NCBI RefSeq assembly: GCF_024267655.1
Contig: NZ_CP100595.1
Coordinates: forward strand, 310,001 to 374,000
Reading direction: 5' to 3'
DNA length: 64,000 bases
Source of the DNA: Arcobacter roscoffensis
GTDB lineage: Bacteria; Campylobacterota; Campylobacteria; Campylobacterales; Arcobacteraceae
Made by a program: the position numbers and the translations under genes. Below the pieces are notes generated by a model, which worked only from the letters and a program-made list of their open reading frames with translations, made no database searches and was not told the origin of the DNA. Shown piece by piece: positions 17,015 to 24,465 of the stretch. How positions within the stretch are numbered: the first letter of the stretch is position 1; each line of letters starts with the position of its first letter.

Positions 17015-17899
17015 ATGGAAAAAATAAATTGTGCATTAATTGGGTCTGGAAATATTGGAACAGACCTAATGTATAAACTAAAAAGAAGTGAAATATTAAA
17101 TCCTTTATGGATGGTTGGTATTGACCCTGAGTCTGATGGTTTATTAAGAGCTAAAGAAGATGGTATGAAAACAACAGCCGAAGGTGTTGATGGATTACTT
17201 CCTTTTATTAAAGAAGATGGTGTAAAGATTGCATTTGATGCAACATCAGCTTATGTTCATGGTGAAAATAATAGAAAATTAGCGGAACTTGGAGTTCAAG
17301 TTATTGATTTAACTCCTGCTGCAATTGGACCATTTTGTGTGCCATCAGTTAATATGGAAGAGCTACTTGCTCAAAATACTCAAAATGTAAATATGGTTAC
17401 TTGTGGTGGGCAAGCTACTATTCCTATGATAGCAGCTGTATCAAAAGTTCAAGAAGTTGAATATGCAGAAATTGTAGCAACAGCAGCTTCTAAGTCAGCA
17501 GGTCCAGGAACTCGTGCTAATATTGATGAGTTTACTGAAACTACAAAACTTGGAATAGAGCAAGTAGGTGGTGCTAAAAAAGGTAAAGCAATTATTATTT
17601 TAAATCCTGCAGAACCACCTTTAATGATGAGAGATACAATTCATTGTTTAACAAGTGAAAAACCTGATGAAGAAGCTATTACTAAATCAATCCATGAAAT
17701 GGTTGAAACTATGCAAGAGTTTATTCCAGGGTATGTGTTAAAAAATGGACCAGTTTTTGATGGTAATAAAATCTCTATTTGGTTAGAAATTGAAGGTTTG
17801 GGGGATTATTTGCCTAAGTATGCAGGTAACCTAGACATTATTACAGCAGCTGCAACAAACATTGCAGAACAAATGGCTAAAAAGATTAAAGGAGCATAA
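17015..17899 (+). CDS. dmpF: Acetaldehyde dehydrogenase, acylating (DmpF)
   Basis: This 294-residue enzyme converts acetaldehyde, CoA and NAD+ to acetyl-CoA. The NAD site GSGNIGTDL is near the start, and the catalytic Cys130 is in VTCGGQAT. It works in a bifunctional complex with the aldolase DmpG, which channels the toxic acetaldehyde between sites; the two genes are adjacent with one base between stop and ATG. Length matches the family. Confidence 0.95.
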   Translation: MEKINCALIGSGNIGTDLMYKLKRSEILNPLWMVGIDPESDGLLRAKEDGMKTTAEGVDGLLPFIKEDGVKIAFDATSAYVHGENNRKLAELGVQVIDLTPAAIGPFCVPSVNMEELLAQNTQNVNMVTCGGQATIPMIAAVSKVQEVEYAEIVATAASKSAGPGTRANIDEFTETTKLGIEQVGGAKKGKAIIILNPAEPPLMMRDTIHCLTSEKPDEEAITKSIHEMVETMQEFIPGYVLKNGPVFDGNKISIWLEIEGLGDYLPKYAGNLDIITAAATNIAEQMAKKIKGA

Positions 17900-17900
17900 G

Positions 17901-18929
17901 ATGGATTTACAAGGTAAAAAAATAAAAATTCATGATATGTCTTTAAGAGATGGAATGCACTCAATTAGACATCAATTTTCACTTGAAGAGATGACAAATA
18001 TGTCAACAGCAATGGATAAAGCAGGTGTTCCTTTTATTGAAGTTACTCATGGAGATGGACTTGGTGGTTCATCACTTAACTATGGATGGGGAAGACATAC
18101 TGATGAAGAATGGTTAGATGCAGTAGTGCCAAATATGACACAAGCTAAAATCTCAGCTCTTTTACTTCCAGGAATCGGTATTGTAAAAGATTTAGAAAAA
18201 GCTGTTGATCATGGTATTTCTATGGTTAGAGTAGCAACTCATTGTACGGAAGCTGATTGTTCAGCCCAACATATAAAAGCTGCTAAATCAATGGGACTTG
18301 ATACAGTTGGATTTTTAATGATGGCTCATATGGTTGATGAAAAAAGATTAGTTGAGGAAGCTTCTAAAATGGTTTCTTATGGAGCTACAACTATTTATGC
18401 AACTGATTCAGCTGGCTACTTACTTCCTGATATGGTAAGTTCTAGAATTAAAGCATTAAAAGCAGAGTTTGGTGATGAGATTGAACTTGGTTTCCACGGA
18501 CATAATAACTTATCAATGGGTGTTGCAAACTCTTTAGCAGCTATTGAAGCAGGTGCTACACGAATTGATGCTTCACTTGCAGGTTTTGGAGCAGGTTCTG
18601 GTAACACTGCAACTGAAGTATTAGTAGCTGTTTGTAATAGAATGGGTGTTGATACGGGTGTTAATCTTGAAGCTATTGAAGATGCAGCTGAGGATATTGC
18701 ACTTCCTATTATGGGTAAACCTACAAGAATTTCAAGGGATTCTATTACTTTAGGTTATGCAGGTGTTTATTCATCATTTTTACTATTTGCTAGACGAGCA
18801 GAAGAAAAGTATGGAATAGATGCAAGATCTTTACTTGTTGAATTAGGTAGAAGAGGAATGATTGGTGGTCAAGAAGATATGATTGATGATTGTGCTATGG
18901 AATTAGCTAAACAAAAAGGATTATTATAA
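17901..18929 (+). CDS. dmpG: 4-Hydroxy-2-oxovalerate aldolase (DmpG)
   Basis: This 342-residue class II (metal-dependent) aldolase splits 4-hydroxy-2-oxovalerate into pyruvate and acetaldehyde. The catalytic region MSLRDGMHS (Arg15, Asp16, His20) and the metal-binding GFHGHNN (about residues 196-202) are intact. I chose the ATG at 17901, after a GGAG site at the end of dmpF, rather than an in-frame ATG at 17862 inside dmpF. The C-terminal region after ~290 is the communication domain that pairs with DmpF. The stop overlaps the dmpH ATG by one base. Confidence 0.95.
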   Translation: MDLQGKKIKIHDMSLRDGMHSIRHQFSLEEMTNMSTAMDKAGVPFIEVTHGDGLGGSSLNYGWGRHTDEEWLDAVVPNMTQAKISALLLPGIGIVKDLEKAVDHGISMVRVATHCTEADCSAQHIKAAKSMGLDTVGFLMMAHMVDEKRLVEEASKMVSYGATTIYATDSAGYLLPDMVSSRIKALKAEFGDEIELGFHGHNNLSMGVANSLAAIEAGATRIDASLAGFGAGSGNTATEVLVAVCNRMGVDTGVNLEAIEDAAEDIALPIMGKPTRISRDSITLGYAGVYSSFLLFARRAEEKYGIDARSLLVELGRRGMIGGQEDMIDDCAMELAKQKGLL

Positions 18930-19717
18930 TGGCATTAGATAAAGCAACAATAGAAAAACTTGCAAAGCATTGTGAAGATGCTGAATTGCAAGCTTATGAG
19001 ATCACAAAAATTACTGATGATTACCCAGAAATGACATATGAAGATGCATATGACATTCAATGGACTGCAAGAGCTGCAAAAGAAGCAAGAGGTCATAAAA
19101 TAGTTGGTATGAAAATGGGGCTTACTTCACAGGCTAAAATGAAACAAATGGGAGTTCCAAATCCTTGTTATGGATATCTTGCTGATTACTTTGCCTATGG
19201 TGATGGTGCAGAAATACCATATGACGAATTAATTCACCCAAAAGTTGAAGCTGAAATTGCTTTTGTATTAAAAGATGATTTAAGTGGACCTGGATGTCAT
19301 ATAGATGATGTATTAGCTGCTACTGATTTTGTAATGCCTGCTGTTGAGATTATTGATTCAAGATATAAGGATTTTAAATTTGATTTAAAGTCTGTAATTG
19401 CTGATAACTCTTCATCTTCTAGATATGTAAGTGGTGGTATGGCAAAAAAAGCTAATGAAGTTGATTTAAAAACTTTAGGTGTTGTAATGGAAATAAATGG
19501 TGAGGTTGTACAACTTGGAGCAGGAGCTGCAGTTCTTGGTCATCCAGCAACTGCTATTGCAATGCTTGCAAATATGATGAGTGAACGAGGTGAGGTTTTA
19601 AAGGCTGGGTCTTATATTTTAAGTGGAGCAATTACAGCTGCAACTACTGTTAATAAAGGTGATAATGTAACTGTTAAGTTTCAAGATTTAGGAACTTTAT
19701 CATTTAAATTTGTATAG
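18929..19717 (+). CDS. dmpH: 4-Oxalocrotonate decarboxylase (DmpH/XylI)
   Basis: This 262-residue paralogue of DmpE decarboxylates 2-oxohex-3-enedioate to 2-hydroxypenta-2,4-dienoate in the oxalocrotonate branch. Diagnostic segments include GHKIVGMKMGLTSQAKMKQMG, PHPKVEAEIAF-like LIHPKVEAEIAFVL and DSRYKDFKFDLKSVIADNSSSS, which fit DmpH rather than DmpE. It follows dmpG with a one-base overlap. A run of three hairpins then separates it from dmpI. Confidence 0.93.
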   Translation: MALDKATIEKLAKHCEDAELQAYEITKITDDYPEMTYEDAYDIQWTARAAKEARGHKIVGMKMGLTSQAKMKQMGVPNPCYGYLADYFAYGDGAEIPYDELIHPKVEAEIAFVLKDDLSGPGCHIDDVLAATDFVMPAVEIIDSRYKDFKFDLKSVIADNSSSSRYVSGGMAKKANEVDLKTLGVVMEINGEVVQLGAGAAVLGHPATAIAMLANMMSERGEVLKAGSYILSGAITAATTVNKGDNVTVKFQDLGTLSFKFV

Positions 19718-19723
19718 AAAATA

Positions 19724-19850
19724 AGAGCAACTTGTTGCTCTCTTTAGGGTTTGCTTCTTTAAAGATGGCTTTGCCATCTTGTTAAAAGAAGTTAAAAATG
19801 AAATGGTCCCTTTGTAAAGGTCCCCTTTAAAAAATGGTAATTTTTTAAAG
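19724..19850 (+). repeat. Three consecutive hairpins inside the lower-pathway operon
   Basis: The 167-bp gap between dmpH and dmpI holds three perfect inverted repeats in a row. These are AGAGCAAC/GTTGCTCT (19724-19741, 2-nt loop), AAGATGGC/GCCATCTT (19762-19780, 3-nt loop, extendable by an imperfect outer CTTCTTTAA/TTAAAAGAAG arm), and CTTTAAAAAAT/ATTTTTTAAAG (19825-19850, 4-nt loop). None ends in a strong T tract on the coding strand. They look more like RNA processing or stability structures, or weak attenuators, than a full terminator. Confidence 0.65.
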
Positions 19851-19884
19851 CACCTTTTGATGAGACATTAAAAAAGGAGCTTTT

Positions 19885-20076
19885 ATGCCAATAGCAACTA
19901 TAAATATAATCGAAGGTAGATCTGATGAGCAAAAAGAGAAGCTTATAGAAAAAGTAACTCAAGCAATTCACGAAGCTATAGATGCACCAAAACAAAATGT
20001 TAGAGTGATTTTAAATGAAATGCCAAAACAACATTTTGGAATAGGTGGTGAGAGTGTAAAAAAGATGGGGCGATAA
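19885..20076 (+). CDS. dmpI: 4-Oxalocrotonate tautomerase (DmpI/XylH)
   Basis: This 63-residue enzyme converts the enol to the keto form of 4-oxalocrotonate. After Met removal the chain begins with catalytic Pro1; Arg11, Arg39 and Phe50 of the classical active site all fall in place. The overall sequence (PIATINIIEGRSDEQKEKL...) closely follows Pseudomonas 4-OT. It starts after an AAAGGAGC ribosome site. It is encoded downstream of the three-hairpin gap but upstream of dmpD, so it remains in the same direction and probably in the same unit. Confidence 0.95.
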   Translation: MPIATINIIEGRSDEQKEKLIEKVTQAIHEAIDAPKQNVRVILNEMPKQHFGIGGESVKKMGR

Positions 20077-20077
20077 A

Positions 20078-21085
20078 TTGTTAAAATTAAGTGTATTAGA
20101 TCAATCCCCAATTCATGATGGAAAAGAAGCAAAACAAGGTTTATTTGATACTATTGAATTAGCAAAATCTTGTGAAGACTTAGGTTATCATAGATATTTA
20201 TTAGCAGAGCATCATGATACACCTGGTTATGCTTCTTGTGCCCCAGAGATTATGGTTAGTGCAGTTGCTTCAAATACTTCAAAAATTAGAGTTGGTAGTG
20301 GTGGCGTTATGCTAAATCATTATAGCTCTTTTAAAGTAGCAGAGATTTTTAATACACTTAATGCTTTATATGATAATAGAATTGATTTAGGTGTAGGAAG
20401 AGCTAGTGGCGGAAGTTTTTTAGCTACTAGAGCTTTGCATTCAAATCAAAGTGACTACTCAAAAAAGGTTTATGAAACAATAAACTATTTAGATAAAACA
20501 GTTCCTTTAAATTCTTCATTTAGTGGATTGACTTTATCCCCAATTCAAGAAAATAGTACTCCTGTGTATTTACTAGGTTCTAGTAATTCAAGTTCTTCTT
20601 TAGCAGGAGTTCTAGGTGCAGGTTTTATCTTAGCATTATTTATAGGAACACATGAAAGAAATTCTTCAATAATACAAGAGTATAAAAAAACATTTAATAA
20701 AAGTCATAATTTTAAAAAGCCAAAAGCTAGTATTGCAGTTGCTTGTATTGTTGCAAAGGATAAAGAAGAAGCAAGATATATAGCAAGTACACATACTTAT
20801 TGGAAGTTACAAGCTTTCAAACAGCCTACAAGGGATGATTTACAAAGCCCACAAGCAGTTCAAGAACTAATAAAAGATTTAAGCCTTGAAGATAGACAAT
20901 ATTATGAAGAAACAATGAATACCATGATATTAGGTAATGCAAAAGAGTGTAAAGAAGAAATAGAGAAATTAGCTTTAGAGTATGAAGTTGATGAGGTAAT
21001 TATTGTGAATGTGACTTATTCTTTTGAGCATAGAAAAAGATCATATGAACTTTTAGCAAAAGAGTTTGATTTAAATAAGGAGTAA
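20078..21085 (+). CDS. Luciferase-like (LLM) flavin-dependent oxidoreductase
   Basis: This 335-residue member of the bacterial luciferase-like family starts at a TTG one base after the dmpI stop, behind GATGGGG. Features are the N-terminal LDQSPIHDG, AEHHDTPGYASCAPE, and a central LGVGRASGG loop, as in the MsnO8/YhbW-type subgroup with FMN-binding character. Substrate unknown. It is embedded between dmpI and dmpD, which is unusual for a canonical phenol pathway. It might oxidise a side product or protect against aldehyde intermediates, but there is no direct evidence. Confidence 0.82.
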   Translation: MLKLSVLDQSPIHDGKEAKQGLFDTIELAKSCEDLGYHRYLLAEHHDTPGYASCAPEIMVSAVASNTSKIRVGSGGVMLNHYSSFKVAEIFNTLNALYDNRIDLGVGRASGGSFLATRALHSNQSDYSKKVYETINYLDKTVPLNSSFSGLTLSPIQENSTPVYLLGSSNSSSSLAGVLGAGFILALFIGTHERNSSIIQEYKKTFNKSHNFKKPKASIAVACIVAKDKEEARYIASTHTYWKLQAFKQPTRDDLQSPQAVQELIKDLSLEDRQYYEETMNTMILGNAKECKEEIEKLALEYEVDEVIIVNVTYSFEHRKRSYELLAKEFDLNKE

Positions 21086-21087
21086 AA

Positions 21088-21906
21088 ATGTCAAATCCAG
21101 AAATAGCAAATAGTATTAATACGGGTAATTATAATACTAACTATCATGATTTAGGTGAGGGTGAAGTAGTTTTATTTATCCATGGTTCAGGACCAGGGGT
21201 TTCAGCCTTTGCAAACTGGAGATTAGCAATGCCCCAGCTTGCAAAAAACTTTAGAGTAATAGCTCCTGATATGGTAGGCTTTGGTTATAGTGATAGACCT
21301 AATGATATTACTTATAGTATGGATGAATGGGTAGAGCAAGCTATTAATCTAATGGATGCTTTAAAAATAGAAAAATTTAATATTGTAGGTAACTCTTTTG
21401 GTGGAGGCTTGGCTTTATGTTTAGCTATAAAATATCCAAATAGAGTGAATAAAATGGTATTAATGGGTGCAATGGGTGTTGATTTTGAAATAACAGCTGG
21501 ACTTGATCAAGCATGGGGATATACTCCAAGTATAGAAAACATGAAAGCTTTATTAGATACATTTGCTTATAGTAGAGAACTAGTAACAGATGATTTAGCA
21601 AAAATGAGATATGAAGCTAGTATTAGACCTGGATTTCAAGAATCATTTAGTTCAATGTTTCCCGAACCAAGACAAAATAGTGTAAAATCAATGGCAAGTG
21701 ATGAAAAAGAAATAGCTTCTATTGATAAAGATGTTTTAATTATCCATGGTAGAGATGATAAGGTGATTCCTTTTGAAAACTCAATTAGATTGCATAATCT
21801 AATAGAAAAGTCACAATTACATGGTTTTGGACAATGTGGACATTGGTCTCAAATAGAACATAAGGATAGATTTAATAAACTACTTGAAGATTTCTTTTTA
21901 GAATAG
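21088..21906 (+). CDS. dmpD: 2-Hydroxymuconic semialdehyde hydrolase (DmpD/XylF)
   Basis: This 272-residue alpha/beta-hydrolase splits 2-hydroxymuconic semialdehyde to formate and 2-hydroxypenta-2,4-dienoate. The oxyanion motif HGSGPGVSAFANW, nucleophile in GNSFGG, Asp in GRDDKVIP and His in GHWSQIEH are all visible. In the canonical order it sits near dmpC; here it has moved to the end of the operon. With dmpC, I and H present too, both branches are encoded. Confidence 0.93.
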   Translation: MSNPEIANSINTGNYNTNYHDLGEGEVVLFIHGSGPGVSAFANWRLAMPQLAKNFRVIAPDMVGFGYSDRPNDITYSMDEWVEQAINLMDALKIEKFNIVGNSFGGGLALCLAIKYPNRVNKMVLMGAMGVDFEITAGLDQAWGYTPSIENMKALLDTFAYSRELVTDDLAKMRYEASIRPGFQESFSSMFPEPRQNSVKSMASDEKEIASIDKDVLIIHGRDDKVIPFENSIRLHNLIEKSQLHGFGQCGHWSQIEHKDRFNKLLEDFFLE

Positions 21907-21914
21907 GAGTAGAT

Positions 21915-22853
21915 ATGAACTTTTTAATTTTAGGTACAGGTGGAATAGGCGCATTTTACGGAGCAAGATTATTAAGTTCATCAAATAAAGTTACATTTGT
22001 CGCAAGGAGTTTGCACCTAGAAGCTATAAGAAAAAATGGCTTACAAGTGCAACATCCTGATTTTTCCTTCTCTCAAAAAGTAGATGTATCACAACTACAA
22101 GATATAGACTTCACTTCTTTAAATATTGATGTAATAATTCTAACTACAAAATCAAATACAACTAGAATAATAGCAAAAGAGCTTTCTTTTAAACTAGATA
22201 CCTTAAAAGATAAACCATATATTTTATCTTTACAAAATGGTGTTGAAAATGAAAAAATCTTATGTGAATATTTTAAAAAAGATAAAATAATAGGCGGACT
22301 AACTAGAAAAATAGGTGCTCATATTATAAAACCCTCTTTTATAGAAGCCACAGGTAAAGTAGAAACTCTAATAGGTTCAATTTCCCAAACTAAAGAGAAC
22401 ACAGCTTTTTTAAAGAAATTAAATAAAAGTATAAATGAAGCTGGTATTTTATGTGAAGTTGTTGATGATATAAATAAAGAGCTTTGGAAGAAACTTATTA
22501 TAAACAATGGAGTAAATGCTATTTGTGCTTTACTCAAAATTAAAACTGGTGTTTTAATGAATAATGAAAAACTTTCATCTTTAGTTTATGGTCTAATGAA
22601 AGAGACTCAAAGTGCTGCAAAAGCTTGTAGTATAGAAATTACTAACAATGAACTAAGTCAAATGTATGAGTTAATTAAAAATTTTGACTCAATTAAACCC
22701 TCAATGCTAGTTGATAGAGAGTTTAAAAGAGAACTAGAAATAGATGAAATTTGTAATGTAGTAATAAACTATAATAAAATGCAAAATATAGATAGCCCTT
22801 ATACTAAATCAATCTCTTATTTACTTGATTTTGTGTATAAAAATGAAAAATAA
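21915..22853 (+). CDS. Ketopantoate reductase family protein, copy 2
   Basis: This 312-residue paralogue of the 2334-3284 protein has Rossmann motif GTGGIGAFYG and the shared ELWKKLIINNGVNAICALL block with the catalytic Lys. It is the last gene of the lower-pathway operon, 8 nt after dmpD, so it is expected to be induced with the pathway. A housekeeping pantothenate role is unlikely in that position; reduction of a 2-oxo acid such as a pathway intermediate is more plausible. The two copies flank the catabolic block on either side. Confidence 0.75.
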   Translation: MNFLILGTGGIGAFYGARLLSSSNKVTFVARSLHLEAIRKNGLQVQHPDFSFSQKVDVSQLQDIDFTSLNIDVIILTTKSNTTRIIAKELSFKLDTLKDKPYILSLQNGVENEKILCEYFKKDKIIGGLTRKIGAHIIKPSFIEATGKVETLIGSISQTKENTAFLKKLNKSINEAGILCEVVDDINKELWKKLIINNGVNAICALLKIKTGVLMNNEKLSSLVYGLMKETQSAAKACSIEITNNELSQMYELIKNFDSIKPSMLVDREFKRELEIDEICNVVINYNKMQNIDSPYTKSISYLLDFVYKNEK

Positions 22854-22860
22854 AACTATT

Positions 22861-22893
22861 TGCGATTAATCTGCGATAAGTTTTTATTACTAT
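22861..22893 (+). promoter_or_regulatory. Tandem direct-repeat activator site plus -10 (site D)
   Basis: TGCGAT-TAATC-TGCGAT (22861-22877), followed by TACTAT at 22888-22893, starting 11 bases after the second half-site. It begins 8 bases after the stop of the preceding gene. No annotated gene starts in the next 300 bases, so it points to a non-coding transcript or a long porin leader. Confidence 0.6.
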
Positions 22894-22899
22894 TACTTT

Positions 22900-23087
22900 T
22901 GAAATAGGTGCAAGTGATATATTTACTTTTGAAGTTGTAGTACCTATTATGTTTTTTGCTTTTAAACTTATAAATGCTTTCTTTTTATCACTTACAACTT
23001 CAAAGCGACTTATATGAAGTTTCTCCTTTCATAAAAAAATGATTTAGACATAAATACGGCATTTTATATGCCGTATGCCCTTATTTT
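22900..23087 (+). ncRNA. Candidate structured small RNA under site D
   Basis: The predicted start is ~7 bases after the TACTAT hexamer. The interval holds a perfect 12-bp inverted repeat, TTTGAAGTTGTA (22928-22939) and TACAACTTCAAA (22993-23004). It ends with a 9-bp hairpin ATACGGCAT/ATGCCGTAT (23054-23076) followed by a T-rich stretch that could terminate it. There is no good ORF on this strand. Transcription is inferred only. This interval is most of the 355-bp gap between copy 2 of the reductase and the porin. Confidence 0.35.
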
Positions 23088-23100
23088 AACTTATAAAAAG

Positions 23101-23133
23101 TGCGATAATTTTGCGATTTAATTTAATTAAAAT
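23101..23133 (+). promoter_or_regulatory. Tandem direct-repeat activator site plus -10 (site E, porin)
   Basis: TGCGAT-AATTT-TGCGAT (23101-23117), identical in repeat core and spacer to site B, followed by TAAAAT at 23128-23133. The porin ATG is ~75 bases downstream. This ties the porin to the phenol operons by sequence. Confidence 0.65.
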
Positions 23134-23161
23134 CTTTAATGTAGAGTACCAACTATATATT

Positions 23162-23208
23162 GCGCGTGTATGGTAGTCTAGAAAATTTCGAAATCTTGGA
23201 GAGATAAA
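23162..23208 (+). promoter_or_regulatory. Porin 5' leader with ATTTCGAAAT palindrome
   Basis: A GC-rich GCGCG patch, then GGTA, then the palindrome ATTTCGAAAT (23185-23194), then GGAGAG before the ATG. The second porin (59616-60662) has the same series in its leader. This suggests a shared post-transcriptional element or sRNA target. Confidence 0.45.
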
Positions 23209-24375
23209 ATGAAAAAAATTACAAAATTAAGTATGGCTGCATGTTTACTACTTAGTAGTTCAGTTTTTGCTGATACTTTAGAAGAAGCATTTTCTAATTC
23301 AAAAGTAAAGGGTGAATTAAAAGCACAATACTTTGATAAGCAAAGTCCAGTAGATGGTAAAAACGATAATATTTTTGTTACAGGTGGAAATATAAATATC
23401 GTAACTGGTTCTTTTTATGGCTTAAATGCAGGAGTAACATTTCAAGCTTCACATGTAGTAGATAGATCTATTGAGGCAACAAATGATTTTGCTAGCACAA
23501 TGGATGCATCAGGTGCAGTAATGTCTGAATCATATCTAGCATATACTTTAGATAATACAACACTAAAAGTTGGTAGACAGTATATTACAACTCCTTTAGT
23601 TGCAGGTTCTGGTTCTAGAATGATTAAAGAGTCATTTGAAGGTGTAACTTTAACAAATACAGATTTAGCTGATACAACTATAGTTGCTGCATATGTAAAT
23701 AAGTTCCAAGGAAGAACAGATGGTGCTGAAAACCCAGGTGAGTTTGATAAGTATGAAGATGGAGCATATACTTTATATGTGAAAAACAACTCTATTGAAA
23801 ACTTGACACTACAAGGTCAGTATTTAGATGTAGATGGAAGTACTGCAAATACTGATAAAAATGCTTTATATATAGATGGTGTTTATGATGCTAGTATTGC
23901 AAAAGTTTCACTACAAGTAATTGATTCTACAAATGATAGTAATGCTAAGTCTGATGGTAGATTATATGGGGCTAAAGTTAGTGGAAATATAGGAATGGTT
24001 AATTTAACTGGATTATATACAAGTACTACTGATGATGGTGATGTATTTGTTGGTGCTGGAAATGGTGCTGATTCTGGTTATACAGCTTTACCAATTCATG
24101 GTGGAAGTGTAACATATAAAGCAAACACAGATACTATGGTTGCAGTTGCTGCTACACAATTAGCAGGAGCTACTGTTGTTGCATATATAGGACAAGTAAA
24201 ATCACCTGATAATAACAACTTAGGTGGTTCAGATAAGATTGATGCATATGGTGGATTTGTACAGTATGCCTTTAATAAAAACTTTTCAACAAAAGTTATG
24301 TATGAAAACGCTTCATTTAGCGATACTTTAAAAGATTCAAATGCTTTAAGAGTTTATACTTCATATAAATTTTAG
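23209..24375 (+). CDS. Outer-membrane porin, co-regulated with phenol genes
   Basis: This 388-residue protein has a signal peptide (MKKITKLSMAACLLLSSSVFA) and a C-terminus rich in alternating hydrophobic strands ending YTSYKF, typical of an outer-membrane beta-barrel. Strands such as LKVGRQYITTPL and the short acidic loops resemble OprD-like or Campylobacterota major porins. It has its own site-E promoter, and a strong terminator follows. Its place at the end of the phenol region suggests a role in aromatic uptake, but phenol crosses membranes readily, so the true substrate is uncertain. Confidence 0.8.
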   Translation: MKKITKLSMAACLLLSSSVFADTLEEAFSNSKVKGELKAQYFDKQSPVDGKNDNIFVTGGNINIVTGSFYGLNAGVTFQASHVVDRSIEATNDFASTMDASGAVMSESYLAYTLDNTTLKVGRQYITTPLVAGSGSRMIKESFEGVTLTNTDLADTTIVAAYVNKFQGRTDGAENPGEFDKYEDGAYTLYVKNNSIENLTLQGQYLDVDGSTANTDKNALYIDGVYDASIAKVSLQVIDSTNDSNAKSDGRLYGAKVSGNIGMVNLTGLYTSTTDDGDVFVGAGNGADSGYTALPIHGGSVTYKANTDTMVAVAATQLAGATVVAYIGQVKSPDNNNLGGSDKIDAYGGFVQYAFNKNFSTKVMYENASFSDTLKDSNALRVYTSYKF

Positions 24376-24404
24376 TAATTTAATATAGTATAAAAGCTAT
24401 TTTT

Positions 24405-24436
24405 AAGGGTTCAAGTATATACTTGAACCCTTTTTT
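24405..24436 (+). terminator. Rho-independent terminator after the porin
   Basis: A 28-bp perfect palindrome (AAGGGTTCAAGTAT / ATACTTGAACCCTT) directly followed by six T residues, about 30 bases after the porin stop. Confidence 0.9.
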
Positions 24437-24465
24437 AATTTAAAATTTTTTCAAAAGAAGTTATT

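Noticed and set aside
2334-24375. Catabolic block as a mobile island
   Set aside because: No integrase, transposase, tRNA junction or terminal repeat is visible, and base composition matches the neighbours. The paired reductase genes are only a hint.
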